Assembly: GCF_018141445.1 (NCBI RefSeq)
Contig: NZ_CP058649.1
Location: 3,057,001 to 3,121,000, forward strand
Source of the DNA: Vallitalea pronyensis
Lineage (GTDB): Bacteria; Bacillota; Clostridia; Lachnospirales; Vallitaleaceae
Length of the DNA stretch: 64,000 bases
Reading direction: 5' to 3'
Shown: in pieces, positions 54,501 through 60,863 of the stretch
Position numbering within the stretch: position 1 is the stretch's first letter
How the letters are laid out: each line of letters begins with the position of its first letter
The notes under the pieces: generated by a model
Databases searched by the model: none
Seen by the model: only the letters and a program-made list of their open reading frames with translations
Told to the model about the DNA's origin: nothing
Position numbers and translations under genes: made by a program

Positions 54501-54776
54501 TCGGCAAGTTCATCTGAGATTGTAGCATTGTCTCTTAAAAAGTTTGGTGATGATGTGACACTTGTTGGGAGAAAAACATACGGTAAAGGCGTAGCGCAAC
54601 ATATTTTTATAGACCGCAATAATAAAACAGCACTTTTCTTAGTAAGTAATTATTGGAATGTTCTTCAAGAGAATATAGACGGTAAAGGCATTCAACCTGA
54701 TGTTGTGGTAGAAGGTGAAAACCTTGAGGATTATTTAGACGTTATTAGAGGCATTGATTATAGAGAAGAAGATTAA
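51519..54776 (+). CDS. Exported protein: DUF5050-type propeller, TPR repeats and S41 protease domain
   Basis: A 1085-residue protein with a signal peptide (hydrophobic residues ~5-20, cleavage near VHAEP). Residues ~45-325 contain repeats with VYFINGN, VYFKEDD and YGEHIYL strands of a DUF5050-like beta-propeller; ~340-545 is unassigned; ~555-830 carries several TPR helices (ALNKEAYLVLGQVAY); ~920-1085 is an S41 peptidase domain with DLRGNGGGAIQAA, DEQSASSSEIVALSLK (catalytic Ser) and RKTYGKGVAQ (catalytic Lys). GTG 51519 or TTG 51522 is the start, behind AGGAGG. The joining of these parts in one chain is unusual to me. Confidence 0.82.
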   Translation: MLKRKIIVMCIALFIMGSYFHIQVHAEPDAKQTVAQTLGKTPRSAMKGIDLVYKEDWVYFINGNQQLERRHIKTQEKEILYKGNMTQINVMHGYIYGYVHSEDGAKQGIYKLNIEDKTYERISDKYAVNMIVIEDWVYFKEDDEVGILRMKTDGSLLEEVYNERASAFTVYGEHIYLSTDGMLARIDRDGEGFNTFDESYDYWSTFIIQDNHIYTLGDREDGSSLLKIALNGEKIEPIIEGFPPYYYDDIQLYDGHVYVEEDGNMLCTSFETYKEETVYGTSLMHEYIITDGQLIFSLETEDVGEIWQVDLDTMDEKRIVPKHYAHYDTLKSIVNQSEESYKAVKQSDYNMLMERGYFEDAEKTDLELRIQIDHAHETVSMHLDLLDVTMDYWFVDNDDMFMALNEDMQDLMPNQEEYAHFYGKDISQRNADIRNNSLFGDTDIFTLLRGATLRESQEQYIIYIKDGENSFDLLLGSDLGLTEDEGNLSSNTEVFMYVNKKSQLIERIKMKATGEDYSGKYHAKADITIQYNKGKVTIPQEFYNLIRQKEKSTTYIESANKAIEKEQYASAVKLSQQALDAYALNKEAYLVLGQVAYVQNDILEAIEHLTHYIGGHLNKESVEADVYETLAECYFSQGDYSNAIDSVYENMSRVDELSLRMNLIMGISQLELHNGYTASFYLDDVLAEEPLHEEALVGRIGAYVNTDEYKEAIALADEYTELLKESRAMWYYKGVAYYNIGNPEKGLELLKKSMAYPEEKNTNITEDAIHMYMAYIYCAIENYDQAEKHTKKISANGDDAYITNAKEALVDMIKYGRLPINKKLSSFVDDHYLYRKSIKNFEDKITAFDNKDNATPEEVKAFYDTIKLKDDPFTWLIQGEEFDRLMNETATEDVVYRQLDDRTEYIQINSFLPDTGNKAVEALENMEDTYDKDLVLDLRGNGGGAIQAAATILDALLGECTSVYLIDRDGETFEATSDMLYQPFRRIFVLMDEQSASSSEIVALSLKKFGDDVTLVGRKTYGKGVAQHIFIDRNNKTALFLVSNYWNVLQENIDGKGIQPDVVVEGENLEDYLDVIRGIDYREED

Positions 54777-54785
54777 GGAGTGAAT

Positions 54786-55541
54786 GTGACAGTGAATATG
54801 ACAAAAGTAGGGCGTAGAGGTTTATTGTTTTCATTTGATGAATTAAATAAAGCACCCTATTATTGTACCACGAATGTGTTTATCCTTATGGGACACAAGC
54901 GATATTATGTTTGTGATACGTATTTAGGAGCATATTATATGACACCTATCCTTACTTATCTAGAAAGCCATTATGGTAAAAAAGACTATGTGATTTTCAA
55001 TTCCCATAGTCACTGGGATCATATATGGGGTAACAGCCTATTTCATAACCATTTAATTGTATCCCATGAGAAATGCAGGGCATTCATTCAGTTAGAAGGT
55101 GAGGAAGAAATGAAGGCTCATGCTGACAGTTATGCCAAAGAACAAGTGGAGATTGTATTGCCAAACGTAACCTTTTCCCACAGTATGGTATTTGAAGACG
55201 ATGAGGTTGAGTTCTTCTATAGCCCAGGTCATTCTGAAGATTCCAGTTCTTGTTATGACAGACAAGAGAAAATTCTGTTTGTAGGAGACAATGTGGAAGC
55301 GCCATTACCGTCTTTGAGTTGGCATGATATGGAACAATATATCTTAACACTGCAACATTATTTGGAAATGGATGCGAAACATATTGTTATAAGTCATGGA
55401 CCTGTCATTAATAGAAGCTTAATAAGAGACAATATAGCATATCTATGCAACCTTAAGCGTCATAACAAGCTAACGTTTTCAGATAATGACATCATGCAAA
55501 AACATCATGATAACCTTAATTTTTTAAATCATGGTAATTGA
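54786..55541 (+). CDS. MBL-fold metallo-hydrolase
   Basis: A 251-residue metallo-beta-lactamase fold protein. The metal motif HxHxDH is HSHWDHIWGN near residue 76; further ligands are in SPGHSEDSSS near residue 150, VGDNVEAP near residue 170 and VISHGPV near residue 205. Such enzymes hydrolyse esters, thioesters, phosphodiesters or lactams; nothing points to one substrate. The start is uncertain: AAGGAG (54775-54780) best serves GTG 54786, though GTG 54792 or ATG 54798 are possible. It follows the S41 gene within 9 bp and is probably cotranscribed. Confidence 0.85.
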   Translation: MTVNMTKVGRRGLLFSFDELNKAPYYCTTNVFILMGHKRYYVCDTYLGAYYMTPILTYLESHYGKKDYVIFNSHSHWDHIWGNSLFHNHLIVSHEKCRAFIQLEGEEEMKAHADSYAKEQVEIVLPNVTFSHSMVFEDDEVEFFYSPGHSEDSSSCYDRQEKILFVGDNVEAPLPSLSWHDMEQYILTLQHYLEMDAKHIVISHGPVINRSLIRDNIAYLCNLKRHNKLTFSDNDIMQKHHDNLNFLNHGN

Positions 55542-55600
55542 GGATTAGGCTGTTTATTAGCATGATTGAGGTTTAATTCTATACAAATATATTCCGTAAT

Positions 55601-55626
55601 AAAAGTGTGTGCATGCACACTTTTTT
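55601..55626 (+). terminator. Terminator after the MBL gene
   Basis: AAAAGTGTG (55601-55609) and CACACTTTT (55616-55624) pair around the loop TGCATG, followed by T bases to 55626. Confidence 0.8.
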
Positions 55627-55627
55627 C

Positions 55628-55656
55628 TTGACTTGAACAAGGGTTAGAGGTAACAT
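55628..55656 (+). promoter_or_regulatory. Promoter of the rhomboid-like gene
   Basis: TTGACT (55628-55633), 17 bases, TAACAT (55651-55656), directly after the preceding terminator and about 65 bases before the ATG. Confidence 0.55.
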
Positions 55657-55722
55657 GTATTTATTGTACTAAATATACTTAAAATGAGAAATGATAGATG
55701 TATACGGTAAGGAGAATTATTC

Positions 55723-56532
55723 ATGAAACTACTTGATCAATTAAATCGGAAAATAGGCCGCTATGCCATAAGAAATTTAATGTTATATATTATTGTGTTG
55801 AATGTGGCTGCATTCATCTTCTTATATACTGCTCCAGAGCTGGGAGGTAAACTTGCTTTAAACCCTTATCTTATAAGACAAGGTGAAATATGGCGGTTGA
55901 TTACATTTGTTGCATACCCACCTTCATCTAGCCCATTGTTTTTAGCCTTTGCCCTGTACTTATACTATATGATTGGTAATACTCTTGAAAATCAATGGGG
56001 AAGTTTTAAATTTAATGTCTACTATTTATTAGGTGTTCTAGGTATTATTGCAAGTGCTTTTATATCCAACAGTGTGATTGGCAGTGCATTTTATTTGAAT
56101 CTATCACTGTTTCTAGCATTTGCAAGACTATACCCTGATTTTACGCTGAGGATATTTTTTATTTTACTAGTTAAAATGAAGTGGTTAGCATGGTTTAACT
56201 GGGCACTATTTGGGTTACAATTAATTCAGGGTTCGGCTGCTGACCGTGCTGCAATTATTGCAACATTACTTAACTACTTTATTTTCTTTGGAAAAGATAT
56301 TGTTACCAATACAAAAAGTGCATCAACAGGTTACTATCGTAAAAAAGCATATCAATCCAATATGAAAAGTGTTCATAAAGAATACCATCATAAATGTACG
56401 GTATGTGGCCGTACAGAATTAGATGATAAAGATTTGGAGTTTCGATATTGTTCAAAATGCCATGGTTATCATGAGTATTGTATGGATCATCTTCATGATC
56501 ATGTGCATATTAAGGGCGATGATCAGGTATAA
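55723..56532 (+). CDS. Rhomboid-like membrane protein with C-terminal zinc ribbon
   Basis: A 269-residue protein. Six hydrophobic segments occupy residues ~18-195; NPYLIRQGEIWRLITFVAYPP near residue 46 matches the rhomboid region after the first span. Where active rhomboids have GxSG, this protein reads NSVIGSAFYLNLSLFLAF, with no GxSG, and no clear catalytic His follows, so it is probably a non-proteolytic rhomboid relative. The soluble tail has CTVCGRTELDDKD, RYCSKCHGYHEYC and a His-rich end, a zinc ribbon-like site. AAGGAG precedes the ATG. Similar proteins occur in Clostridia, to my recollection. Confidence 0.75.
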   Translation: MKLLDQLNRKIGRYAIRNLMLYIIVLNVAAFIFLYTAPELGGKLALNPYLIRQGEIWRLITFVAYPPSSSPLFLAFALYLYYMIGNTLENQWGSFKFNVYYLLGVLGIIASAFISNSVIGSAFYLNLSLFLAFARLYPDFTLRIFFILLVKMKWLAWFNWALFGLQLIQGSAADRAAIIATLLNYFIFFGKDIVTNTKSASTGYYRKKAYQSNMKSVHKEYHHKCTVCGRTELDDKDLEFRYCSKCHGYHEYCMDHLHDHVHIKGDDQV

Positions 56533-56555
56533 ATTTTTTAGTAGCTTGTCTTATT

Positions 56556-56628
56556 AAGGGACTGTCGTCATGGATGTATTATGCTAGGTAATGCAGTTAT
56601 CATTATTCTGATAGACAGTCCCTTCATT
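56556..56628. terminator. Bidirectional terminator-like stem between convergent genes
   Basis: AAGGGACTGTC (56556-56566) and GACAGTCCCTT (56614-56624) are perfect 11-bp complements separated by 47 bases, between the convergent rhomboid-like and small acidic-protein genes. The GGGACTGTC ends also recall insertion-sequence termini, so a small repeat remnant is possible. Confidence 0.5.
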
Positions 56629-56670
56629 ATTAAGGTGTTTCATTAATCGTACAAAGAAAATGTCTGCTTA

Positions 56671-56877
56671 TTAACAATGATGTTTTTTATGTTTTTTTAT
56701 TTTACGACATCTGCATAACATGATACATCGACAAACACGTAAATCTCCGCGACGTTTATGTTTATGGCATTTCTTTTTGCCCCAATCGTAATCATCATCG
56801 TCGTCATCTAAATCTAATTCATCTAGGTAATCATCTAAATCTAGTTCGTCATCAAGCCAATCGAAATAACGTTCCAC
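56671..56877 (-). CDS. Small acidic/Cys-His-rich protein, putative spore coat component
   Basis: A 68-residue protein with a strikingly bipartite composition: residues 1-33 are almost entirely Asp, Leu, Glu and Tyr with a run of six Asp; residues 34-68 are basic and hold CHKHKRR, VCRCIMLCRCRK and a final KKHKKHHC, giving six cysteines and five histidines. GGGAGG lies nine bases before the GTG start at 56877, so it is a real gene. A sigma-K-like promoter lies upstream. Composition and promoter suggest a cross-linked or metal-binding coat protein, an inference. No known family recognised. Confidence 0.65.
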   Translation of the reverse strand: MERYFDWLDDELDLDDYLDELDLDDDDDDYDWGKKKCHKHKRRGDLRVCRCIMLCRCRKIKKHKKHHC

Positions 56878-56911
56878 TAACTATGTCCTCCCTTCTTACT
56901 ATGTTCTACTA

Positions 56912-56940
56912 TACTATATGAATGATAGGACAAGTATGTG
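56912..56940 (-). promoter_or_regulatory. Sigma-K-like promoter of the small acidic/Cys-rich gene
   Basis: On the minus strand CAC, then 17 bases, then CATATAGTA (plus 56912-56920) fits the Bacillus sigma-K pattern mAC-N16/17-CATAnnnTA. Initiation would fall near 56905, leaving a leader of ~28 bases that includes the GGGAGG site. A 25-bp imperfect palindrome, GGACAAG (56928-56934) with CTTGTCC (56946-56952), overlaps the -35 and may be an operator. Confidence 0.5.
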
Positions 56941-57062
56941 ACATTCTTGTCCCAGTTGTTTTTTATGTCAAATGCATCATATTATCACGCTTTAATTCAT
57001 TTGTAAACATAAGATATAATTATGAGCAATCCTACAATCACAGGGTTATCAAGCAATTATCC

Positions 57063-57091
57063 TTGACAAACAAGCAAAAAAACATTAAAAT
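57063..57091 (+). promoter_or_regulatory. Strong promoter of the MutS2-like gene's long leader
   Basis: TTGACA (57063-57068), 17 bases, TAAAAT (57086-57091). Transcription would start near 57098, over 450 bases before the MutS2-like start at 57561 and about 430 bases before a terminator ending at 57528. Confidence 0.65.
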
Positions 57092-57490
57092 GTGTATGGA
57101 AGATAATATATAATCTTCTATGATAATTAAGTATATAATATTAAGAGGAATGTTTTATGACGATGGTGTTCTTTAACTAATCAAATTTCATAGTTATATC
57201 AAGAAGTAGATATTGCAGCTATTTTTTAATCAACGCTATTAATGGCGTTTGGTGTTTAAGAAATAGACATGTGTCTTTTTTTGATATTAAAATAAGTTTG
57301 ATGCTGTGTCAGCGTTGGGCTTAGAATGAATGATATAGAAAGAACATTTATATACTATAATTATCATAATACGTTTTAGACATTTATGATTTACTGAAGG
57401 TGTGATTTATGCTTTGACGTTGTTAAGTATAGTCCACTTGTATTAGGGTCATCAGATGTCTATGCAGGTAGAATACATTAGAATAATTAT
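57092..57490 (+). other. Long leader or small-RNA region, function unknown
   Basis: No gene is supported between the promoter at 57063 and the terminator at 57491. Seen within: a 6-bp hairpin GAAGAT/ATCTTC near 57100, a hairpin AACGC/GCGTT near 57230-57250, and a 7-codon frame (MTMVFFN) behind AAGAGGA near 57155. None matches a riboswitch or T-box I know. It may be a free-standing small RNA or an attenuated leader. Confidence 0.35.
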
Positions 57491-57528
57491 AGCTGAAAAT
57501 GAAGATATGATTCATTTTCAGCTTTTTT
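57491..57528 (+). terminator. Terminator directly before the MutS2-like gene
   Basis: AGCTGAAAATGA (57491-57502) and TCATTTTCAGCT (57512-57523) are perfect 12-bp complements around a 9-base loop, followed by T6 (57523-57528). There is no gene immediately upstream that it would serve. Confidence 0.85.
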
Positions 57529-57560
57529 GCGTTTAAAAACGCCATATGGAGGGAAAAACA

Positions 57561-59498
57561 TTGAATGTAAAAGCTTTAGAGCAACTAGAATATTACAAGA
57601 TTAAAGAAGCATTAAAAGCATGCGTGGTATCAGAACTTGGTAAGGAATTGGTAGAAGAACTTCAACCATCAAATGATGCAGAACGTATTCGACGGCAGTT
57701 AATGGAAACCACAGAAGCAAGAAAAATCATGGATAAAAGCTCCTCAGTACCTATTCAGAATCTGGTAGGTATAGAGAAAGTTATAGAGAAGCTGGGTAAA
57801 GGTATTGCACTTAACCCTGAAGATTTACAAATGATACTTGGTTTATTGCATAGCACAGGTAAGATTAAACATTTTATGGAAGAACGACAATATTTAGCGC
57901 CAACCATTAGCAGTTACGGTCTTTCCATGTACGAACTAAAAGATGTGATGGATGAAATAGCAAGATGTATTGTCAATAATCGTGTTGATGATAAAGCAAG
58001 TCCACAGTTAGAAAAAATTAGAAAGAAAGTGTACATTGCCGAGAATCGCATTAAAACCAAACTGGATGACATCTTAAAGTCACCAACTTATCGAAAGTAT
58101 TTACAAGAAACCTATGTCAGTACCAGGCAAGGCAGACAGGTCATTGCTGTAAAAAGCGAATACAGGCATCAAGTCAGTGGAAGTGTCATTGACAAGTCAT
58201 CAACAGGGTCAACTCTATTTATTGAGCCGGAGGCCGTTCGAAAATTGCAGAGTGAACTGGAACTACAAAAAATCGATGAAGAAAAAGAAGAGTATCAGAT
58301 CAGATTATACCTGACTTATATGATTGAGTCTTATACACGAGAGATCAATATTAATGTAGAAACCATGGCTTACTATGATTATATTTTTGCAAAAGGAAAA
58401 TACAGCAAAGCCATCAATGGGCAAACAGTTGGCATTAATACAGAAGGTATAATCAATATCCATACAGGCAGGCATCCTATGCTTGGCCATGAAGGGGTAC
58501 CTCTTGATTTTGAAATTGGCAACGATTACAAAGCCTTAGTGATTACTGGGCCTAATACAGGAGGGAAAACCGTAGCATTAAAAACAGTTGGTTTATTCAC
58601 CGCAATGGTTCAATCGGGGCTCCATGTGCCTGTTGAAGCAAGCAGTGAGTTTGCTGTATTCAGTGACATCCTTGTTGATATTGGTGATGGTCAGAGTATT
58701 GAGCAATCTCTGAGTACCTTTTCTGCTCATGTCACCAATATGACGAAGATTATCAACCTTGCAAACAAGTATACATTGGTTATTCTAGATGAACTGGGTG
58801 CAGGAACGGACCCTGCAGAAGGTGAAGGGTTAGCCGTAGCGATTCTTGAGGAACTTTATAAAAAAGGTGCCACCATTATTGCAACGTCTCATTATAGTAA
58901 AGTAAAAACTTTCGCATCTGACTATGAAGGGTTTAAAAATGGGCGCATGGCATTTGATATCAATACGCTAAAACCTATGTATGCATTAGTTATTGGAGAG
59001 GCAGGGGAAAGTAACGCTTTTATCATTGCCCTACGGTTGGGAATAGAACGCGAAGTCATTGAAAGGGCTCACCAGATCACTTACCATGAGAAAAAAGACT
59101 ATGTACCATTAACAGAAGCACATAAGAAGCCTATTATTAAAACCAAGCCCAAGATACAGCGACCCAAACCAATAAGGCAAGAACCTGAACCCGTGACAAA
59201 AGATGATAAAACGGAAGAAGAACACACTTACGAAATAGGTGATATGGTTTATGTGAATACCATTAAGCAACGAGGAATTGTCTATGCACCTCTTAATAAA
59301 AAGGGTGAAGTAGGGGTTAAGGTAAGGGATAAAAAGATGCTGGTGGTGTCTAAAAGGTTATCACCTTTCATTAACAGAAAAGAATTATATCCGGATGATT
59401 ATGATATGGACATTGTCCTTGAAACAAAGGAAAACAGAAAGAAAAAGCATGCCATGGGACGCAAATATGTAAAAGACATGGAAAGGGTCATAGAATAG
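57561..59498 (+). CDS. MutS2-like ATPase lacking the Smr nuclease domain
   Basis: A 645-residue MutS-family protein. The MutS2-type opening NVKALEQLEYYKIKEALK, a helical core/clamp region with VSTRQGRQVIAVKSEYRHQV near residue 185, Walker A GPNTGGKTVALKTVGLF near residue 331, the signature STFSAHVTNMT near residue 388 and Walker B VILDELGAGTDPAEG are all present. Standard MutS2 is about 780 residues and ends in an Smr endonuclease domain; here the last ~110 residues are a Lys/Pro/Glu-rich linker and a short KOW-like segment (YEIGDMVYVNTIKQRG) with no Smr. TTG 57561 follows GGAGGGA; the ATG at 57546 has no site. Confidence 0.85.
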   Translation: MNVKALEQLEYYKIKEALKACVVSELGKELVEELQPSNDAERIRRQLMETTEARKIMDKSSSVPIQNLVGIEKVIEKLGKGIALNPEDLQMILGLLHSTGKIKHFMEERQYLAPTISSYGLSMYELKDVMDEIARCIVNNRVDDKASPQLEKIRKKVYIAENRIKTKLDDILKSPTYRKYLQETYVSTRQGRQVIAVKSEYRHQVSGSVIDKSSTGSTLFIEPEAVRKLQSELELQKIDEEKEEYQIRLYLTYMIESYTREININVETMAYYDYIFAKGKYSKAINGQTVGINTEGIINIHTGRHPMLGHEGVPLDFEIGNDYKALVITGPNTGGKTVALKTVGLFTAMVQSGLHVPVEASSEFAVFSDILVDIGDGQSIEQSLSTFSAHVTNMTKIINLANKYTLVILDELGAGTDPAEGEGLAVAILEELYKKGATIIATSHYSKVKTFASDYEGFKNGRMAFDINTLKPMYALVIGEAGESNAFIIALRLGIEREVIERAHQITYHEKKDYVPLTEAHKKPIIKTKPKIQRPKPIRQEPEPVTKDDKTEEEHTYEIGDMVYVNTIKQRGIVYAPLNKKGEVGVKVRDKKMLVVSKRLSPFINRKELYPDDYDMDIVLETKENRKKKHAMGRKYVKDMERVIE

Positions 59499-59509
59499 AA
59501 CATTTGTTC
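59498..59509. promoter_or_regulatory. LexA-box-like palindrome GAAC-N4-GTTC
   Basis: GAACATTTGTTC, extended to AGAACATTTGTTCT, matches the Gram-positive LexA/DinR operator GAAC-N4-GTTC. It overlaps the stop codon of the MutS2-like gene and directly abuts the -35 hexamer (59510) of the YjbR-family promoter. One such 8-base match per 64 kb is expected by chance, so position is the main argument. Confidence 0.45.
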
Positions 59510-59538
59510 TTGAGTCGATGAATAAGATGTGATAGAAT
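59510..59538 (+). promoter_or_regulatory. Promoter of the YjbR-family gene
   Basis: TTGAGT (59510-59515), 17 bases, TAGAAT (59533-59538), about 70 bases before the start at 59611 and immediately downstream of the LexA-like box. Confidence 0.6.
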
Positions 59539-59610
59539 GGATACAATGGAAAATAAATCCTATAAAGCAGGTATTCATAATCATAGAGCAAATAAATGGA
59601 GGGTAAAAGC

Positions 59611-59979
59611 ATGTTAACAAGAGAAGAAGTTCGCACGTATATATTAAGTCAAAAAGGGGCTTTTGAGGATTTTCCTTTTGGTGAAGATGTACCCGTCTTT
59701 AAAGTGGCTAATAAGATGTTTGCACTTCTTAATGGGGATAAAGATAAAGTCAGCATTAATCTTAAAAGTGACCCCAATGAGGCTCTTTATCTAAGAGACA
59801 GTTTTGAAGCCATTATACCTGGGTATCATATGAATAAAAAACATTGGAACACCGTTTATGTGGATGGAAGCATCACCGATGACATGATAAAGGAACTTAT
59901 CGATAAATCCTATAAGCTGGTTTTTAGCAAGTTAAAAAAGAGCGAAAAAGAGAAGATAGAACATGTGTTGGATTCATAA
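59611..59979 (+). CDS. MmcQ/YjbR family protein
   Basis: A 122-residue protein of the MmcQ/YjbR family, with a CyaY-like double-wing DNA-binding fold known from E. coli YjbR. Typical elements are KGAFEDFPFGEDVPVFKVAN near residue 13, MFALLNGDKDKVSINLKSDP near residue 35, PGYHMNKKHWNTVYVDGS near residue 70 and IDKSYKLVFSKL near the end. The function is not established. ATG 59611 follows GGAGGG by six to seven bases; ATG 59596 is upstream of that site. Preceded by its own promoter and a LexA-like box, so a DNA-damage response role is possible. Confidence 0.88.
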   Translation: MLTREEVRTYILSQKGAFEDFPFGEDVPVFKVANKMFALLNGDKDKVSINLKSDPNEALYLRDSFEAIIPGYHMNKKHWNTVYVDGSITDDMIKELIDKSYKLVFSKLKKSEKEKIEHVLDS

Positions 59980-59987
59980 TGACACAA

Positions 59988-60284
59988 TTATCCAGGGTAA
60001 TGAACAATGGCTGCGATTTTGGATATGGGGATATCTGCAATAGAACCAGGCTGGCATAGTACAGGTCTGGAGTGAAAGGTACGGTTAAAATTAATCACAT
60101 TGCGGGGTGTTTCTTCAGGCTTCTTGACGGTACCTAATGTGAGAATGATGGTGATATAATCTTCATGGATGGATGCTAAAGTCCCAGTAAAATCAAGGGC
60201 GTGCTCGTTGCTGCCAACTGTGTGTACAGTGACGGTTTTATAGAGGTATTTATGAAGGCGTTCAGCAAACATATTATCTAACAT
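59988..60284 (-). CDS. Small LSm-like protein, putative sporulation gene
   Basis: A 98-residue protein. It opens with a helix (MLDNMFAERLHKYL) followed by YKTVTVHTVG, then FTGTLASIHEDYITIILTLG and a final PGSIADIPISKIAAIVHYPG; this strand order with a closing IPxxKIxxI recalls DUF2642-type Sm-like barrels. It is a paralogue of the adjacent gene at 60466, which shares TVTV/TVTI, FTG, and GS-IP-KIA segments in order. I place the start at ATG 60284: a sigma-K-like promoter would start transcription near 60296, excluding the TTG there. Convergent with the YjbR gene, 8 bp apart. Function unknown. Confidence 0.6.
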   Translation of the reverse strand: MLDNMFAERLHKYLYKTVTVHTVGSNEHALDFTGTLASIHEDYITIILTLGTVKKPEETPRNVINFNRTFHSRPVLCQPGSIADIPISKIAAIVHYPG

Positions 60285-60302
60285 ATTAATCACCAATTAT
60301 TC

Positions 60303-60330
60303 TATAGTATGAGCAGCATCAATGGCTGTA
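60303..60330 (-). promoter_or_regulatory. Sigma-K-like promoter of the 98-residue LSm-like gene
   Basis: On the minus strand AC (plus 60328-60329), 16 bases, then CATACTATA (plus 60303-60311) fits mAC-N16/17-CATAnnnTA apart from T before AC. Only ~12 bases of leader would precede ATG 60284. Confidence 0.45.
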
Positions 60331-60430
60331 TAACTATCTGTGATTAATTATATTAATGGATGGCTATAATTATTACATGGGCTATGATGAGAATGCAGGC
60401 ACTCACTTATGATAATATATTTACATGAAT

Positions 60431-60458
60431 AAAAGCAGGGTAAAAACCCTGCTTTTTT
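60431..60458. terminator. Terminator of the Gly/Tyr/Cys-rich LSm-like gene
   Basis: AAAAGCAGGG (60431-60440) and CCCTGCTTTT (60447-60456) are perfect complements with T-rich sequence on both strands. It lies 8 bp beyond the stop codon of the minus-strand gene at 60466. Confidence 0.85.
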
Positions 60459-60465
60459 ATTATGA

Positions 60466-60828
60466 TTATTGAACTGCGTTTTGAACGAAAGATGCAATCT
60501 TGTCACAAGGAATCAATGTAACAGATCCTAAGAAGTTGTAACCACCGAATCCGCCGTAACCGTAGCCATATCCGCCGTAACCGCCGCAGCAACCGCCTTT
60601 TGGTCCACAAGTGTTGCCTGCTTGACCACAACATGCTGCTGATGGGCCTTGAATTGGATAAGTTGGAGCACCACCTGGGCAAGTTAATAACTTAATAAAG
60701 CATTCATTACAAGAAAGAACGATACCTGTGAAGCCACATCCAGATGCACCACCACTAGTTGTAAAGATTGTAACAGTTTGACCTATAAGTCTACCAAGAT
60801 CATGATGGAATCCATAACCGTCAGCCAT
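60466..60828 (-). CDS. LSm-like protein with Gly/Tyr/Cys-rich insertion, putative coat protein
   Basis: A 120-residue protein that shares its framework with the neighbouring 98-residue gene: LGRLIGQTVTIFTTSG, CGFTGIVLSCNECFIKLLT and a closing LGSVTLIPCDKIASFVQNAV. Between the fourth strand and the closing strand lies a 45-residue insertion with CCGQAGNTCGPKGGCC and a run of GGYGYGYGGFGGY-type residues. Nine cysteines, most in or near the insertion, suggest disulfide cross-linking. AAAGGAGG lies nine bases before the ATG. A sigma-K-like promoter and a terminator frame it as a single-gene unit. A spore coat or crust role is inferred. Confidence 0.65.
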   Translation of the reverse strand: MADGYGFHHDLGRLIGQTVTIFTTSGGASGCGFTGIVLSCNECFIKLLTCPGGAPTYPIQGPSAACCGQAGNTCGPKGGCCGGYGGYGYGYGGFGGYNFLGSVTLIPCDKIASFVQNAVQ

Positions 60829-60863
60829 TTATTCTAACCTCCTTTAATTATCTTGTCCTAGTA

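Noticed and set aside
56922..57113. 63-codon plus-strand frame opposite and beyond the small acidic-protein promoter
   Set aside because: No ribosome site before its ATG, composition unlike the coding regions, and it overlaps a promoter element; treated as chance.
57092..57528. T-box or known riboswitch before the MutS2-like gene
   Set aside because: No T-box AGGGTGGNACCGCG core or other class signature is present; left as an unassigned leader.
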